NCBI GenBank assembly: GCA_963795195.1
Contig: CAWCGU010000006.1
Location: forward strand, 682,001-746,000
Length of the DNA stretch: 64,000 nucleotides
DNA from: CAWCGU01 sp963795195
GTDB taxonomy: Bacteria > Actinomycetota > Thermoleophilia > Solirubrobacterales > 70-9
Reading direction: 5' to 3'
The notes below the pieces were generated by a model, which was not told the DNA's origin, ran no database searches, and saw only the letters and a program-made list of their open reading frames with translations. Made by a program: the position numbers and the translations under genes. This document shows positions 8,474 through 15,860 of this stretch, in pieces. Each line of letters starts with the position of its first letter. Positions within the stretch are counted from its first letter, which is position 1.

Positions 8474-8494
8474 TGTTTTTAGTCTAGCCTAAAA
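8474..8494 (-). promoter_or_regulatory. DtxR/IdeR-like operator in front of the oxidase-ZIP-DtxR operon
   Basis: On the minus strand TTTTAGGCTAGACTAAAA is an imperfect palindrome whose core TTAGGCTAGACTAA matches 12 of the first 14 positions of the classic IdeR box (TTAGGTTAGGCTAA...). It lies just upstream of the oxidase start and in the divergent region with ygfZ. Binding by the DtxR-family protein encoded in the same operon would give metal-responsive autoregulation. Confidence 0.65.
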
Positions 8495-8560
8495 CACCAC
8501 GAAGCTCTGTCCCTTTGAGGTCCGACCCTACGGGGGACGGGGCTTGGTCTGGGGCCCACC

Positions 8561-8566
8561 TACAAT
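8561..8566 (+). promoter_or_regulatory. Putative -10 box of a leaderless ygfZ transcript
   Basis: TACAAT with 6 nt to the GTG start of ygfZ and no Shine-Dalgarno sequence between. This spacing puts the transcription start on the start codon. Confidence 0.55.
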
Positions 8567-8572
8567 CGCTGC

Positions 8573-9538
8573 GTGGGCGTTGCCGGGACGATCGAGCTTG
8601 ATGGGCAGTATCGGCTGCTGCGCGAGGAGGCCGGGCTGGTCGATCGCTCGGGCCGTGGCAAGCTGCTCGTCGCCGGCACCGAGGGCGCGGAGTTTCTTCA
8701 GGGACAGCTGACCAACGACATCGAGGCCCTGGAACCGAGCCGCGGCTGCTACTCGGCGCTGCTGGACCGCAAGGGACACATGCAGGCCGATATGCGCGTG
8801 TTGCGGCTCGAGCGCGAACAGGGCCTTCAGATTTGGCTTGACACCGAGGCCGAGGTGACGGCTGCCGTGCGCGGCCATCTCGATCGCTACCGAATCGGCC
8901 GCGACGTCGATGTCGAGGAGGTGACGCAGGACTGGGCGATCCTGTCACTGATCGGCCCTGCCGCGGCCGTCCTCTCAGGCGCGCCGCCAGTCAGCCCCGA
9001 GCATGCACAGGCGCATTTCACCCGGGACGGGGTTGAAGCGCTCGCCGTGGCGACCGATCTGGGACTCGACCTGATCTGCCGCGCCTCCGGCGCCGCAGCG
9101 CTAACCGCCGGCCTGGCAGCCGCGGGGATCGCCCAGGTCAGCCTCGAGGCGGCCGAGATCACCAGGGTCGAATCGGGCCGTCCGCGCTTCGGTCGCGAGA
9201 TGACCGGCGAGACCATCCCCCAGGAGGCCGGAATCAATGAGCGCGCGATCAGCTTCACAAAGGGGTGCTACATCGGTCAGGAGACCGTCGCCCGCCTGCA
9301 TTACAAGGGCAAGCCGAACCGCCATCTGCGCGGACTGCGACTTGATGGTCAGGCTTCCGCAGGCGACCCGGTGAGCTCTGATCAGCGCGAACTGGGGGCG
9401 ATCGGCACCGCCGTCCTCTCCCCCGCACTCGGCCCGATCGCGCTCGCGATCCTGCGTCGCGAAGCCCAGGTCGGCGACGCTGTCAGGGTCGGCGAAGGGT
9501 CCACGGCGCGCGTTGTCGAGCTGCCCTTCGCGGGCTGA
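8573..9538 (+). CDS. ygfZ: Folate-binding YgfZ/GcvT-like protein (Fe-S / tRNA modification related)
   Basis: A 321-residue protein of the YgfZ branch of the GcvT fold. The diagnostic motif KGCYIGQE lies at residues 230-237 (Cys232), and the N-terminal GAEFLQGQLTNDI is typical of the folate-binding domain. YgfZ proteins use tetrahydrofolate and support assembly or repair of certain [4Fe-4S] enzymes, including the tRNA-thiolating MiaB. The aminomethyltransferase residues of true GcvT are not expected. The GTG start has no ribosome site but a perfectly spaced TACAAT box. It is transcribed away from the metal operon, and the DtxR-like box lies in the shared intergenic region. Confidence 0.9.
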   Translation: MGVAGTIELDGQYRLLREEAGLVDRSGRGKLLVAGTEGAEFLQGQLTNDIEALEPSRGCYSALLDRKGHMQADMRVLRLEREQGLQIWLDTEAEVTAAVRGHLDRYRIGRDVDVEEVTQDWAILSLIGPAAAVLSGAPPVSPEHAQAHFTRDGVEALAVATDLGLDLICRASGAAALTAGLAAAGIAQVSLEAAEITRVESGRPRFGREMTGETIPQEAGINERAISFTKGCYIGQETVARLHYKGKPNRHLRGLRLDGQASAGDPVSSDQRELGAIGTAVLSPALGPIALAILRREAQVGDAVRVGEGSTARVVELPFAG

Positions 9539-9591
9539 CCGCGACCGCTGGCCTATCCACCTCCGAGCGTTGGGTTAGGCTCTCGCACTAG

Positions 9592-10005
9592 ATGAGCCAG
9601 CGCTGGGGATACGTGCTCGCGGCCGCACTGCTTGCGATGCCAATGGCAGTGGCCGGCTGCGAAGCCGACGACCACGCGAATGAGCCGCGGCCGCCGTCGC
9701 CGATCGAAGTCACAGCCAACGTCACCGACGACCTCGTAGAAGTGGCGCCTGCCAGCTTCGGAGCCGGCCTCGTCAACCTGACGATCTCGAACCAGTCCGA
9801 CACCGTCGTCCAGCTGACGATCGAAGGCGAAGCGCTCAACACCCAGAGCGACAACATCGAGTCGGGTGCAGTCGGTCAGTTCAAGGTTGATTTCCCGGAA
9901 GGCGAGTACGAGATTACGGCTGGGCCCGAATCTGACGCCAAGCCGACCACGGTCAAGGTCGGCCCGGATCGCCCGAGCTCACAGAACCAACTGCTGCTTC
10001 CCTAG
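9592..10005 (+). CDS. Small lipoprotein of unknown function
   Basis: A 137-residue protein with a signal peptide ending in a clear lipobox AVAGC (lipidated Cys23) and an acidic, Pro-rich linker (EADDHANEPRPPSP). The mature part looks like a small beta-sandwich (VNLTISNQSDTVVQLTIEGE and FKVDFPEGEYEITAG), reminiscent of cupredoxin-like folds, but I see no His/Cys/Met copper ligands. Function unknown; a membrane-tethered surface protein. It is followed 66 bp later by a second lipoprotein gene. Confidence 0.72.
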   Translation: MSQRWGYVLAAALLAMPMAVAGCEADDHANEPRPPSPIEVTANVTDDLVEVAPASFGAGLVNLTISNQSDTVVQLTIEGEALNTQSDNIESGAVGQFKVDFPEGEYEITAGPESDAKPTTVKVGPDRPSSQNQLLLP

Positions 10006-10071
10006 CGCCCTCGATCCGCGGGCGGCAATTTCCCCAGCCGCGCCCGAAAACCGCTGTACCCTGCTCGCGAG

Positions 10072-11469
10072 ATGGGAGGGAACGGAAGGCAGCACAGGCG
10101 TCAACTGGTGCGGCCCCTTGTGGGGATCGCGTTGCTCGCGGCCGCGCTGATCCTTCAGGGCTGCATCGTCTTCAAGGTGACGCCGACGGCGACCCAGCTC
10201 AACACGATCGGTGCCGTGAGAGTGATCATCGAAGTCTGCGCTTCTAGGCCGGTCAGTTGCCCGGACAAGGGAAACATCGACGAGAACATGACGACCAACG
10301 ACCCCGACACACCCGGCCCCGACAGCGTCAATGGACAGGTGCTGCTCGCCGTCCGCGTGTCCTCGGCGGCCACCCCGCCCGCATCGTTCGCGTCCACCGG
10401 CGGCCGGGCGCTGACGTTCAACCTCTCACCCTCCTATGCGGGCGCGATGGAGACGTCCGTCCCCGCCGCCGCCGGCACCAAGTGGGTTGGCTTCATCTCC
10501 GACTCGATCGTCTACAGCAGCGACGTCGGAGCCCAAAGCTTTACCGCTGACATCGACTTTGAACTGGGCCAGGGCGCGGACGGAGTTCCGTTCCAGACCC
10601 CATTCCGGTACCGGCCCGTCGTCGGCATGCGGAGCGTCGATGCCAGCCACCCGGCCGACAGACCCGTGTTCTGCCACCAAGGCTCCCAGATACAGGCGGC
10701 GAGCGACGACCTGACGACCTTTTGCGCCGACAGCCCGGCGAAGTCGACGATCCTCGCCGGCACCGCCTTGAGCCGCGCCACCCGCGATCTCGGAATCCGG
10801 AGCGCCGGCGCGCTCGGCACGGTGGCGGCAGGCGGAACGGTCTCGATTCCGTTCCTGGCCACGTACTCCGGCGCCGCCCTCGGCGCCGGCCAGTCCTTTA
10901 CGATCGGCGCTTCGACGGCGCTGGCGGGAGCGACGGCGCTACCGACTTCGTCCTCGCTGGCCCCGGCTGCCAACAGCGCGAATCCGATCAACGTCGCCAT
11001 CGGTGTGCCCGCCGACGCCGCTCCGGGTGACTATCCGGTAACGCTGAGCGCGACGCTCGGCAGCCAGACGCGAGCCGGGACTGGCACGCTCACCGTTTCG
11101 CCTTCCGATGGACCGGGCGGCAGTGGCGGGGGCGGTGATGGGGACGGCGGCGGTGATGGGGACGGGGGCGGTGATGCCCAAACCGTGACGATCGTGCTGC
11201 CGCCGAAGCTCTCGAGCGAGATGGCCCGCAAGCGCGGGATCGTCGTCCTGATCGGCTCGACCGTGGCCACGCGCGCAAGGGTGACGCTGAAGCAGGCTGG
11301 ACGCAAGAGGAAGGCTCTGCGAACGCTCGACAGAGCCCGCAAGCGCCTCAAGGCACCGGGACCGGTGAAGGTGACCCTGAAGAGCGGCAAGCTGAAGGGC
11401 GGCCGCTACGTGATCGTCGTCAGTGCCCCGGAAGTGTCGGCAAGCGCGCGCGGCAAGCTGCGGCGCTGA
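10072..11469 (+). CDS. Large secreted lipoprotein with Gly/Asp linker and basic C-terminal domain
   Basis: A 465-residue protein with a long basic N-terminus, a hydrophobic signal and a lipobox-like LQGC (Cys31). Residues of about 40-250 are beta-rich with four scattered Cys; then comes an Ig-like stretch (GTVSIPFLATYSGAALGAGQSFTIGAS...). A flexible linker of Gly and Asp (about 345-365) leads to a ~100-residue C-terminal module very rich in Lys/Arg (RKRKALRTLDRARKRLK, ARGKLRR). The same kind of basic tail ends the protein at 25489, suggesting a shared envelope-binding module. Function not recognised. A TACCCT box lies 9 nt before the ATG, with no ribosome site. Confidence 0.75.
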   Translation: MGGNGRQHRRQLVRPLVGIALLAAALILQGCIVFKVTPTATQLNTIGAVRVIIEVCASRPVSCPDKGNIDENMTTNDPDTPGPDSVNGQVLLAVRVSSAATPPASFASTGGRALTFNLSPSYAGAMETSVPAAAGTKWVGFISDSIVYSSDVGAQSFTADIDFELGQGADGVPFQTPFRYRPVVGMRSVDASHPADRPVFCHQGSQIQAASDDLTTFCADSPAKSTILAGTALSRATRDLGIRSAGALGTVAAGGTVSIPFLATYSGAALGAGQSFTIGASTALAGATALPTSSSLAPAANSANPINVAIGVPADAAPGDYPVTLSATLGSQTRAGTGTLTVSPSDGPGGSGGGGDGDGGGDGDGGGDAQTVTIVLPPKLSSEMARKRGIVVLIGSTVATRARVTLKQAGRKRKALRTLDRARKRLKAPGPVKVTLKSGKLKGGRYVIVVSAPEVSASARGKLRR

Positions 11470-11473
11470 GCCG

Positions 11474-12739
11474 TTAGTCGGTCGCTTCGCCGACGAGCGA
11501 GTCGATTCGCTCGAGCTTCGCCCGGATTGCCTCGACCATTCCATCGAGGCCGGCTCGAGCCTTGTCGGAGCTGGTCTTGATCCCTGTGAGCGTCGAACGG
11601 ATCGCCTGGGCCTGCTTGAGCAGGGAGATCGCCTCATCGGCGCTGTCGCGAACGGCCATCGCGTCGACGTGCAACTCGCGATCCCGAGCCATCGTCACCC
11701 TCGCAGCGGCCAGCCGGTAGGCGACCTCGAGCGCCAGGCTGTCCGGCTCGTCGCGGTCGAGCGCAACCATCATCTTGTTGCCCTCGTACTCGTGGAGCTG
11801 CTGCGTGCGAGCGGGCATCCGCTCCTCGCCGGCGACGACAAGCACCGCAAAGGAGGCGGCGCGCGCCGCCATCCCGTCATTGAGCTCCTTCCAGGCTTCG
11901 TTCATGGACAGGCGCTTGTCCTTGGCCTCGAAGACGATTCGGCCCATCGACGGCCCGTCGGCGGCGCTCAGCTCAATCAGCGTGTCGCCCTTCTTGCCAC
12001 CGCCCTCCGCGGCCTCCCCGCCGGTGTGCGAGGCGCAGTCACCTCGCGCCGAGGCAATTCGCTCTAATGCGGCGTGCACGCGACCCTCGAAGTCGAAGCC
12101 CTTGCGGGTGCCGGCTCCCTCGGCTTCGGCAACCCGCTCGTCGGCCTCGCCCTGGCCCTTCAGCTCGACGACTTCGCGGCGCAGATCGGAGATCACCTTG
12201 CGGTTCTCCTCACCCTCCTTCTGCTGGCGCTCGTCGAGCGACTTGTAGACGCGCACCATCGCGTCCTTGAAGTCGAACAGCGGATTGACGCCGTCCTCCG
12301 TCTTGAACAGCTTCAGCAGCGCCTCGCGCTGGCCGTCGAGCGCATTCTCGAGCAGAGACTCGATCTGCTTTTGGACCGACCCGTCGCGCCCGCCGTCAAA
12401 GTTCGCGGCGATGCGCTCCGCGAGGGCGACGTCACCGGCCTCGATCGCCTTGGTCATGCGTTCGCGCAGGACCGAGGAATGGCGCTCGAACTCCGCCCTC
12501 ACGTAGTCGACGTTGGCCGCCGTTTCCTCCGAGTCGAGCACGCGCGCCCCGATCTCGATCGCCTTGCGCACCGTCTCGGCCGCAGGCCGTCCCGCCTGCT
12601 GGCGCTCGCGCACCAGGCGTGCGGCTCGCTCGTCGTCAACCGTCAGGTCGTTGATGACGATGCGGCCATCAAGTGCCCGTACGGTGCCCTCGGTCGCGGG
12701 TACGTCGAATGTGAGCTGGGGTTTTCCTGAAGCTTCCAT
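11474..12739 (-). CDS. Coiled-coil protein with DUF2130-like / PD-(D/E)XK nuclease-like domain
   Basis: About 421 residues from the ATG at 12739. The middle third is charged and helical (KSLDERQQKEGEENRKVISDLRREVVELKG), predicted coiled coil. It is followed by a domain with GFDFEGRVHAALERIA, KKGDTLIEL and RIVFEAKDKRLSMNEAWKEL. The order Glu ... Gly-Asp ... Glu-x-Lys fits the PD-(D/E)XK nuclease fold, and the local sequence recalls DUF2130 proteins. The frame extends to an ATG at 12826, but the added codons have mixed third bases, unlike the GC-rich third positions downstream, so the shorter start is preferred. Nuclease activity is unproven. It is divergent from ccr. Confidence 0.75.
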   Translation of the reverse strand: MEASGKPQLTFDVPATEGTVRALDGRIVINDLTVDDERAARLVRERQQAGRPAAETVRKAIEIGARVLDSEETAANVDYVRAEFERHSSVLRERMTKAIEAGDVALAERIAANFDGGRDGSVQKQIESLLENALDGQREALLKLFKTEDGVNPLFDFKDAMVRVYKSLDERQQKEGEENRKVISDLRREVVELKGQGEADERVAEAEGAGTRKGFDFEGRVHAALERIASARGDCASHTGGEAAEGGGKKGDTLIELSAADGPSMGRIVFEAKDKRLSMNEAWKELNDGMAARAASFAVLVVAGEERMPARTQQLHEYEGNKMMVALDRDEPDSLALEVAYRLAAARVTMARDRELHVDAMAVRDSADEAISLLKQAQAIRSTLTGIKTSSDKARAGLDGMVEAIRAKLERIDSLVGEATD

Positions 12740-12844
12740 GGGGCTCACGAAGGTAGTCGTGGGTCCCGACGGAAAGCTGACGGGTGGGCGTAATGCTGCA
12801 GGGACGGTACGATCCGCGCCGCTCATCCCGACCGAAGGAGAATC

Positions 12845-14101
12845 GTGGCCGTAGACGTTGCCGATGTGTCAAAGCTTGATGTGGAGCCCGGCGAGTTGCC
12901 CGAGAAGATGGCCGCCTGGGTGATCCGCCAGGAACGCGAGGGCGAGCCCAAGGACGCCTTCCAGGTCGAGGAGATCGAGGTTCCGGAACCCGGCGCCTTC
13001 GAGGTGATCGTGCGCGTGATGGCGGCCGGCGTCAACTTCAACAACGTCTGGGCCTCGCTCGGCAAGCCGGTCTCAGTCTTCGGCTACGGCGACCACCCTG
13101 AGTACGGGCATCACATCGGCGGATCCGACGGCTCTGGCGTTGTCTGGAAGGTCGGCGAGGGCGTCACCCGCTGGAAGCCCGGCGACGAGGTCGTGATTCA
13201 CTGCAACCAGGCCTCCTACGAGGACGTCGAGGTGCATGGGCTCGACCCGATGGCCGCCCCGAGCCAGAAGATCTGGGGATACGAGACGACCTGGGGCTCG
13301 TTCGCCCAGTTCACCAAGGTGCAGGCCCAGCAGCTGCTGCCGAAGCCGCGCAACCTCTCCTGGGTCGACTCATCCGCCTACGGGCTCACCTACTTCACCG
13401 CCTACCGGATGCTGATGGACCGCTGCAAGATCCAGGCGGGCCACAACGTGCTGATCTGGGGCGCCGCGGGCGGCCTGGGCGTTTTCGCCGTGCAGCTCTG
13501 CAAGGCGGCGGGCGCCAACGCGGTCGGCGTCGTCTCCTCCGACGAGAAGGGCGAGCTGGTCAAGGAGCTCGGCGCCGTCGACTACATCAACCGCAACGAG
13601 TTCGCGGGGATGATGCGAAAGGGCGGCGAGACGCCCGAGGAGGAGAAGGCGCGCTTCGCGGAATCTCGTGGCTTCGCCAAGAAGGTCAAGGGGATTCTCG
13701 GCGACGCTCCCGACATCGTCTTCGAGCACGTCGGCCAGGCGACATTCCCCACGTCGGTGTTCACGGTCAAGCCGTTCGGCAAGGTCGTGATCTGCGGCGC
13801 CACCTCGGGCTACACGCTCGACTTCGACGTCCGCTACCTGTGGATGAAGCAGAAGGAGATCCTCGGATCCCACTTCGCCAACGCCTATGAGTGCATGCGC
13901 GCCAACCAGCTGATGGCCGAGGGCAAGATCCGCCCGGTGCTCTCCGACGCGATGCCGTTCGAGGGCGTCCCCGAGGCTCATCAGATGATGCACGAGAACC
14001 GGCACACCGGAAAGATCACCGTGATGGTCGGCGCCACCGACCGCGACGAGGGAAAGCACGAGGACGGCCCCGGCGCGATCTGGGCCGAGGTCGGTGCCTA
14101 G
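12845..14101 (+). CDS. ccr: Crotonyl-CoA carboxylase/reductase
   Basis: A 418-residue enzyme of the medium-chain dehydrogenase/reductase family that reductively carboxylates crotonyl-CoA with NADPH and CO2 to (2S)-ethylmalonyl-CoA, the entry step of the ethylmalonyl-CoA pathway. The Rossmann motif WGAAGGLGVFA is at residues 205-215. Ccr hallmarks include KIWGYETTWGSFAQF (Glu147), VNFNNVWA (Asn67) and LWMKQKEILGSHFAN (His343), which by eye align with the CO2-binding Asn, Glu and His of characterised Ccr. The GTG start follows GAAGGAGAATC, a clear ribosome site. ecm lies 8 kb downstream on the same strand, and candidate later pathway genes are at 30-35 kb. Confidence 0.93.
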   Translation: MAVDVADVSKLDVEPGELPEKMAAWVIRQEREGEPKDAFQVEEIEVPEPGAFEVIVRVMAAGVNFNNVWASLGKPVSVFGYGDHPEYGHHIGGSDGSGVVWKVGEGVTRWKPGDEVVIHCNQASYEDVEVHGLDPMAAPSQKIWGYETTWGSFAQFTKVQAQQLLPKPRNLSWVDSSAYGLTYFTAYRMLMDRCKIQAGHNVLIWGAAGGLGVFAVQLCKAAGANAVGVVSSDEKGELVKELGAVDYINRNEFAGMMRKGGETPEEEKARFAESRGFAKKVKGILGDAPDIVFEHVGQATFPTSVFTVKPFGKVVICGATSGYTLDFDVRYLWMKQKEILGSHFANAYECMRANQLMAEGKIRPVLSDAMPFEGVPEAHQMMHENRHTGKITVMVGATDRDEGKHEDGPGAIWAEVGA

Positions 14102-14154
14102 GCGGGCCTCGACCGGGCTGAATCACAGCCCCGTCCGGCTATAGACTCGCGCTC

Positions 14155-14502
14155 ATGGCCAGCTATGCATCAGTAATCGACTGGCGGGTCCACCCGTTCC
14201 GAGCCGACCGTTGGCTCGAAGGCTGGCTGCCGGCAGCCGAGCGCGCGATGTCGTTCGGGGCGACCGGCTGGACGCTCACCCGCTCGATCGACGACCCGCT
14301 GCTGTTCCGGCAGACGATCTTCTGGGACAGCAAGGAGGGCTTCGAGCTCTACTGGGCCTCCGATGAAGTCTCAGCCGCCCGCCAGGTGGTGATGAGTTAC
14401 TACAACAAGCCGCTGCTGCCCGCCTGGCACTCTGTGGTGGGCTCGGCCGGCACGTACGCCGCGGGCGATGAACTCGTGGCTGCGGGCGAAGCACCCGAGT
14501 AG
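14155..14502 (+). CDS. Small protein, possibly dimeric alpha-beta barrel (ABM-like)
   Basis: A 115-residue soluble protein. The order of predicted elements (SVIDWRVHPFRADRWLEGWLPAAERAMSFGATGWTLTRSIDDPLLFRQTIFWDSKEGFELYW described in pieces) suggests strand, helix, strand, strand, helix, as in antibiotic-biosynthesis-monooxygenase-like or EthD-like dimeric ferredoxin folds, but no catalytic motif can be named. It begins 53 bp after ccr with its own TAGACT box 7 nt before the ATG. Function unknown. Confidence 0.65.
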   Translation: MASYASVIDWRVHPFRADRWLEGWLPAAERAMSFGATGWTLTRSIDDPLLFRQTIFWDSKEGFELYWASDEVSAARQVVMSYYNKPLLPAWHSVVGSAGTYAAGDELVAAGEAPE

Positions 14503-14517
14503 CAACCTGCGACCGGA

Positions 14518-15453
14518 CTACGCCGTGACCGTGACCGCGGCGGTGTCCGGGATCATCCTTGCGCCGACCTCGCGCAGTACCTCGACCATCGCGTCGGTCG
14601 CCGGCGAGCGTGAGCCTTCGGGCCTGACGGCGGCGTAGACGCGGCGGGCCGGAGGCACCGGCGTGATCGCCTTGACGACCAGATCCGCGCGCAGCGTCGG
14701 CATCGCCAGATCGGGAAGCAGGGTCACGCCCAGGCCGGCCGCGACGAAACCCTGAAGCACGTGGTAGTCGTCGGACTCGAAGCTGACCTTGGGTTCGAAA
14801 CCGGCGTCGCGGCAGGCGGTGATCATCGCCGTGTCACATGAGCTGGGGCGAATCCCGGCGAGCCAGCTCTCGTCGCTGAGGTCGGCGAGATCGATCTGAT
14901 CGACCGCGGCGAGCGCATGGTCCTTGGGCAGCGCTACGTACATGGACTCGGTCAGCAGCGGCAGCAGCTCGACGTCGCGGTCGCTCTCCAGCGGAACGGA
15001 CGGGTAGTCGAAGACGAGGGCAAGGTCGAGGTCGCCGGCTCGCAACTGCGGCAGCGACTCCTCGGGTTCGGCCTCCGCGAGGCTCAGCCGCACTTCCGGA
15101 TGGCGGGCCCGGAAGCAGGAAACGGCCTCCGTCAAGAGCGTCGCGCTGGCCGACGGGAAGCTGGCCACACGGACCTCGCCTGCCTCGAGTCCGGCCAGCG
15201 CCGCCAGATCGCGCTCCGCCTCCTCGAGCCGGGCGATCGCCGCTTCGGCGTGGGTGATCAGCACCCGGCCGGCCTCGGTCGGCTGTGGGCCCTTCGAAGT
15301 GCGCTCGAGCAGCTTCGTCCCGACCTCGCGCTCGAGCGTCGCGACGTGCTGGCTGACGGCCGACTGCGACAGGTGAAGCTCGTCCGCAGCCTCCGAGAAG
15401 GAGCCTCGGGCCGCCACCTCACGCAGGATCCGGGCACGCTTGAGATCAATCAT
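14518..15453 (-). CDS. LysR-family transcriptional regulator
   Basis: A 311-residue regulator with the N-terminal LysR helix-turn-helix (about residues 2-60: ILREVAARGSFSEAADELHLSQSAVSQHVATLERE) and a periplasmic-binding-like effector domain (about 90-300). The ATG overlaps a palindrome of the T-N11-A type, so the gene is probably autoregulated. Divergent from the small gene at 15523. The effector is unknown; proximity to ccr (0.4 kb) makes a link with C2 metabolism conceivable but unsupported by any site seen at the ccr promoter. Confidence 0.92.
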   Translation of the reverse strand: MIDLKRARILREVAARGSFSEAADELHLSQSAVSQHVATLEREVGTKLLERTSKGPQPTEAGRVLITHAEAAIARLEEAERDLAALAGLEAGEVRVASFPSASATLLTEAVSCFRARHPEVRLSLAEAEPEESLPQLRAGDLDLALVFDYPSVPLESDRDVELLPLLTESMYVALPKDHALAAVDQIDLADLSDESWLAGIRPSSCDTAMITACRDAGFEPKVSFESDDYHVLQGFVAAGLGVTLLPDLAMPTLRADLVVKAITPVPPARRVYAAVRPEGSRSPATDAMVEVLREVGARMIPDTAAVTVTA

Positions 15454-15466
15454 AAGCTCAGCTTAT
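15452..15466. promoter_or_regulatory. LysR-type palindrome (T-N11-A) overlapping the lysR start
   Basis: ATAAGCT-C-AGCTTAT is a perfect 7-bp inverted repeat with one central base and contains a T-N11-A core. It overlaps the ATG of the LysR gene and lies about 57 bp before the divergent gene at 15523, the usual place for LysR autoregulation. Confidence 0.6.
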
Positions 15467-15522
15467 CACGCTTAGAAGTAATCCATGTTGCACTGATACC
15501 AGGCCTGTGGCAAGGTGTCCCC

Positions 15523-15858
15523 ATGACCCCCCAAGCCATCACAATCCGCCCCCAGGAGGATCGCGATCAGGCCGACCTCAAGCGCCTCGAGGCGGTAGAA
15601 GAAAGCCGCCCGCTCGCCCAGCCGGTTCTCGTGGCCGAGGCCAACGGAACGCTGCTCGCCGCGGTTTCCATCCCTGACGGGAGCAGCATCGCCGATCCGT
15701 TTCGCCGCAGTCTCGAAGCCGTGGAATTGCTCCAGCTGCGCGTCTCGCAACTGCCCCGACGTCGTCGTGAGCGCCGGTTGCGACGCCCCAGGCGTGCCCG
15801 CGCCGTTCTCGGCGGCTCACCGCCCGGCGCGGGCGGGCGCCTGCTCGACCTGAGCTGA
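15523..15858 (+). CDS. Small Arg-rich protein of unknown function, divergent from lysR
   Basis: The 111-codon frame from the ATG at 15523 (MTPQAITIRPQEDRDQADL) to TGA at 15858 has GC-rich third positions. The N-terminal half is acidic/helical (LKRLEAVEESRPLAQPVLVAEANGTLLAAVSI); the C-terminal third is an Arg-rich tract (RRRRERRLRRPRRARA) ending in GGRLLDLS. No family recognised. It may be controlled by the palindrome shared with lysR. Confidence 0.6.
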   Translation: MTPQAITIRPQEDRDQADLKRLEAVEESRPLAQPVLVAEANGTLLAAVSIPDGSSIADPFRRSLEAVELLQLRVSQLPRRRRERRLRRPRRARAVLGGSPPGAGGRLLDLS

Positions 15859-15860
15859 GC

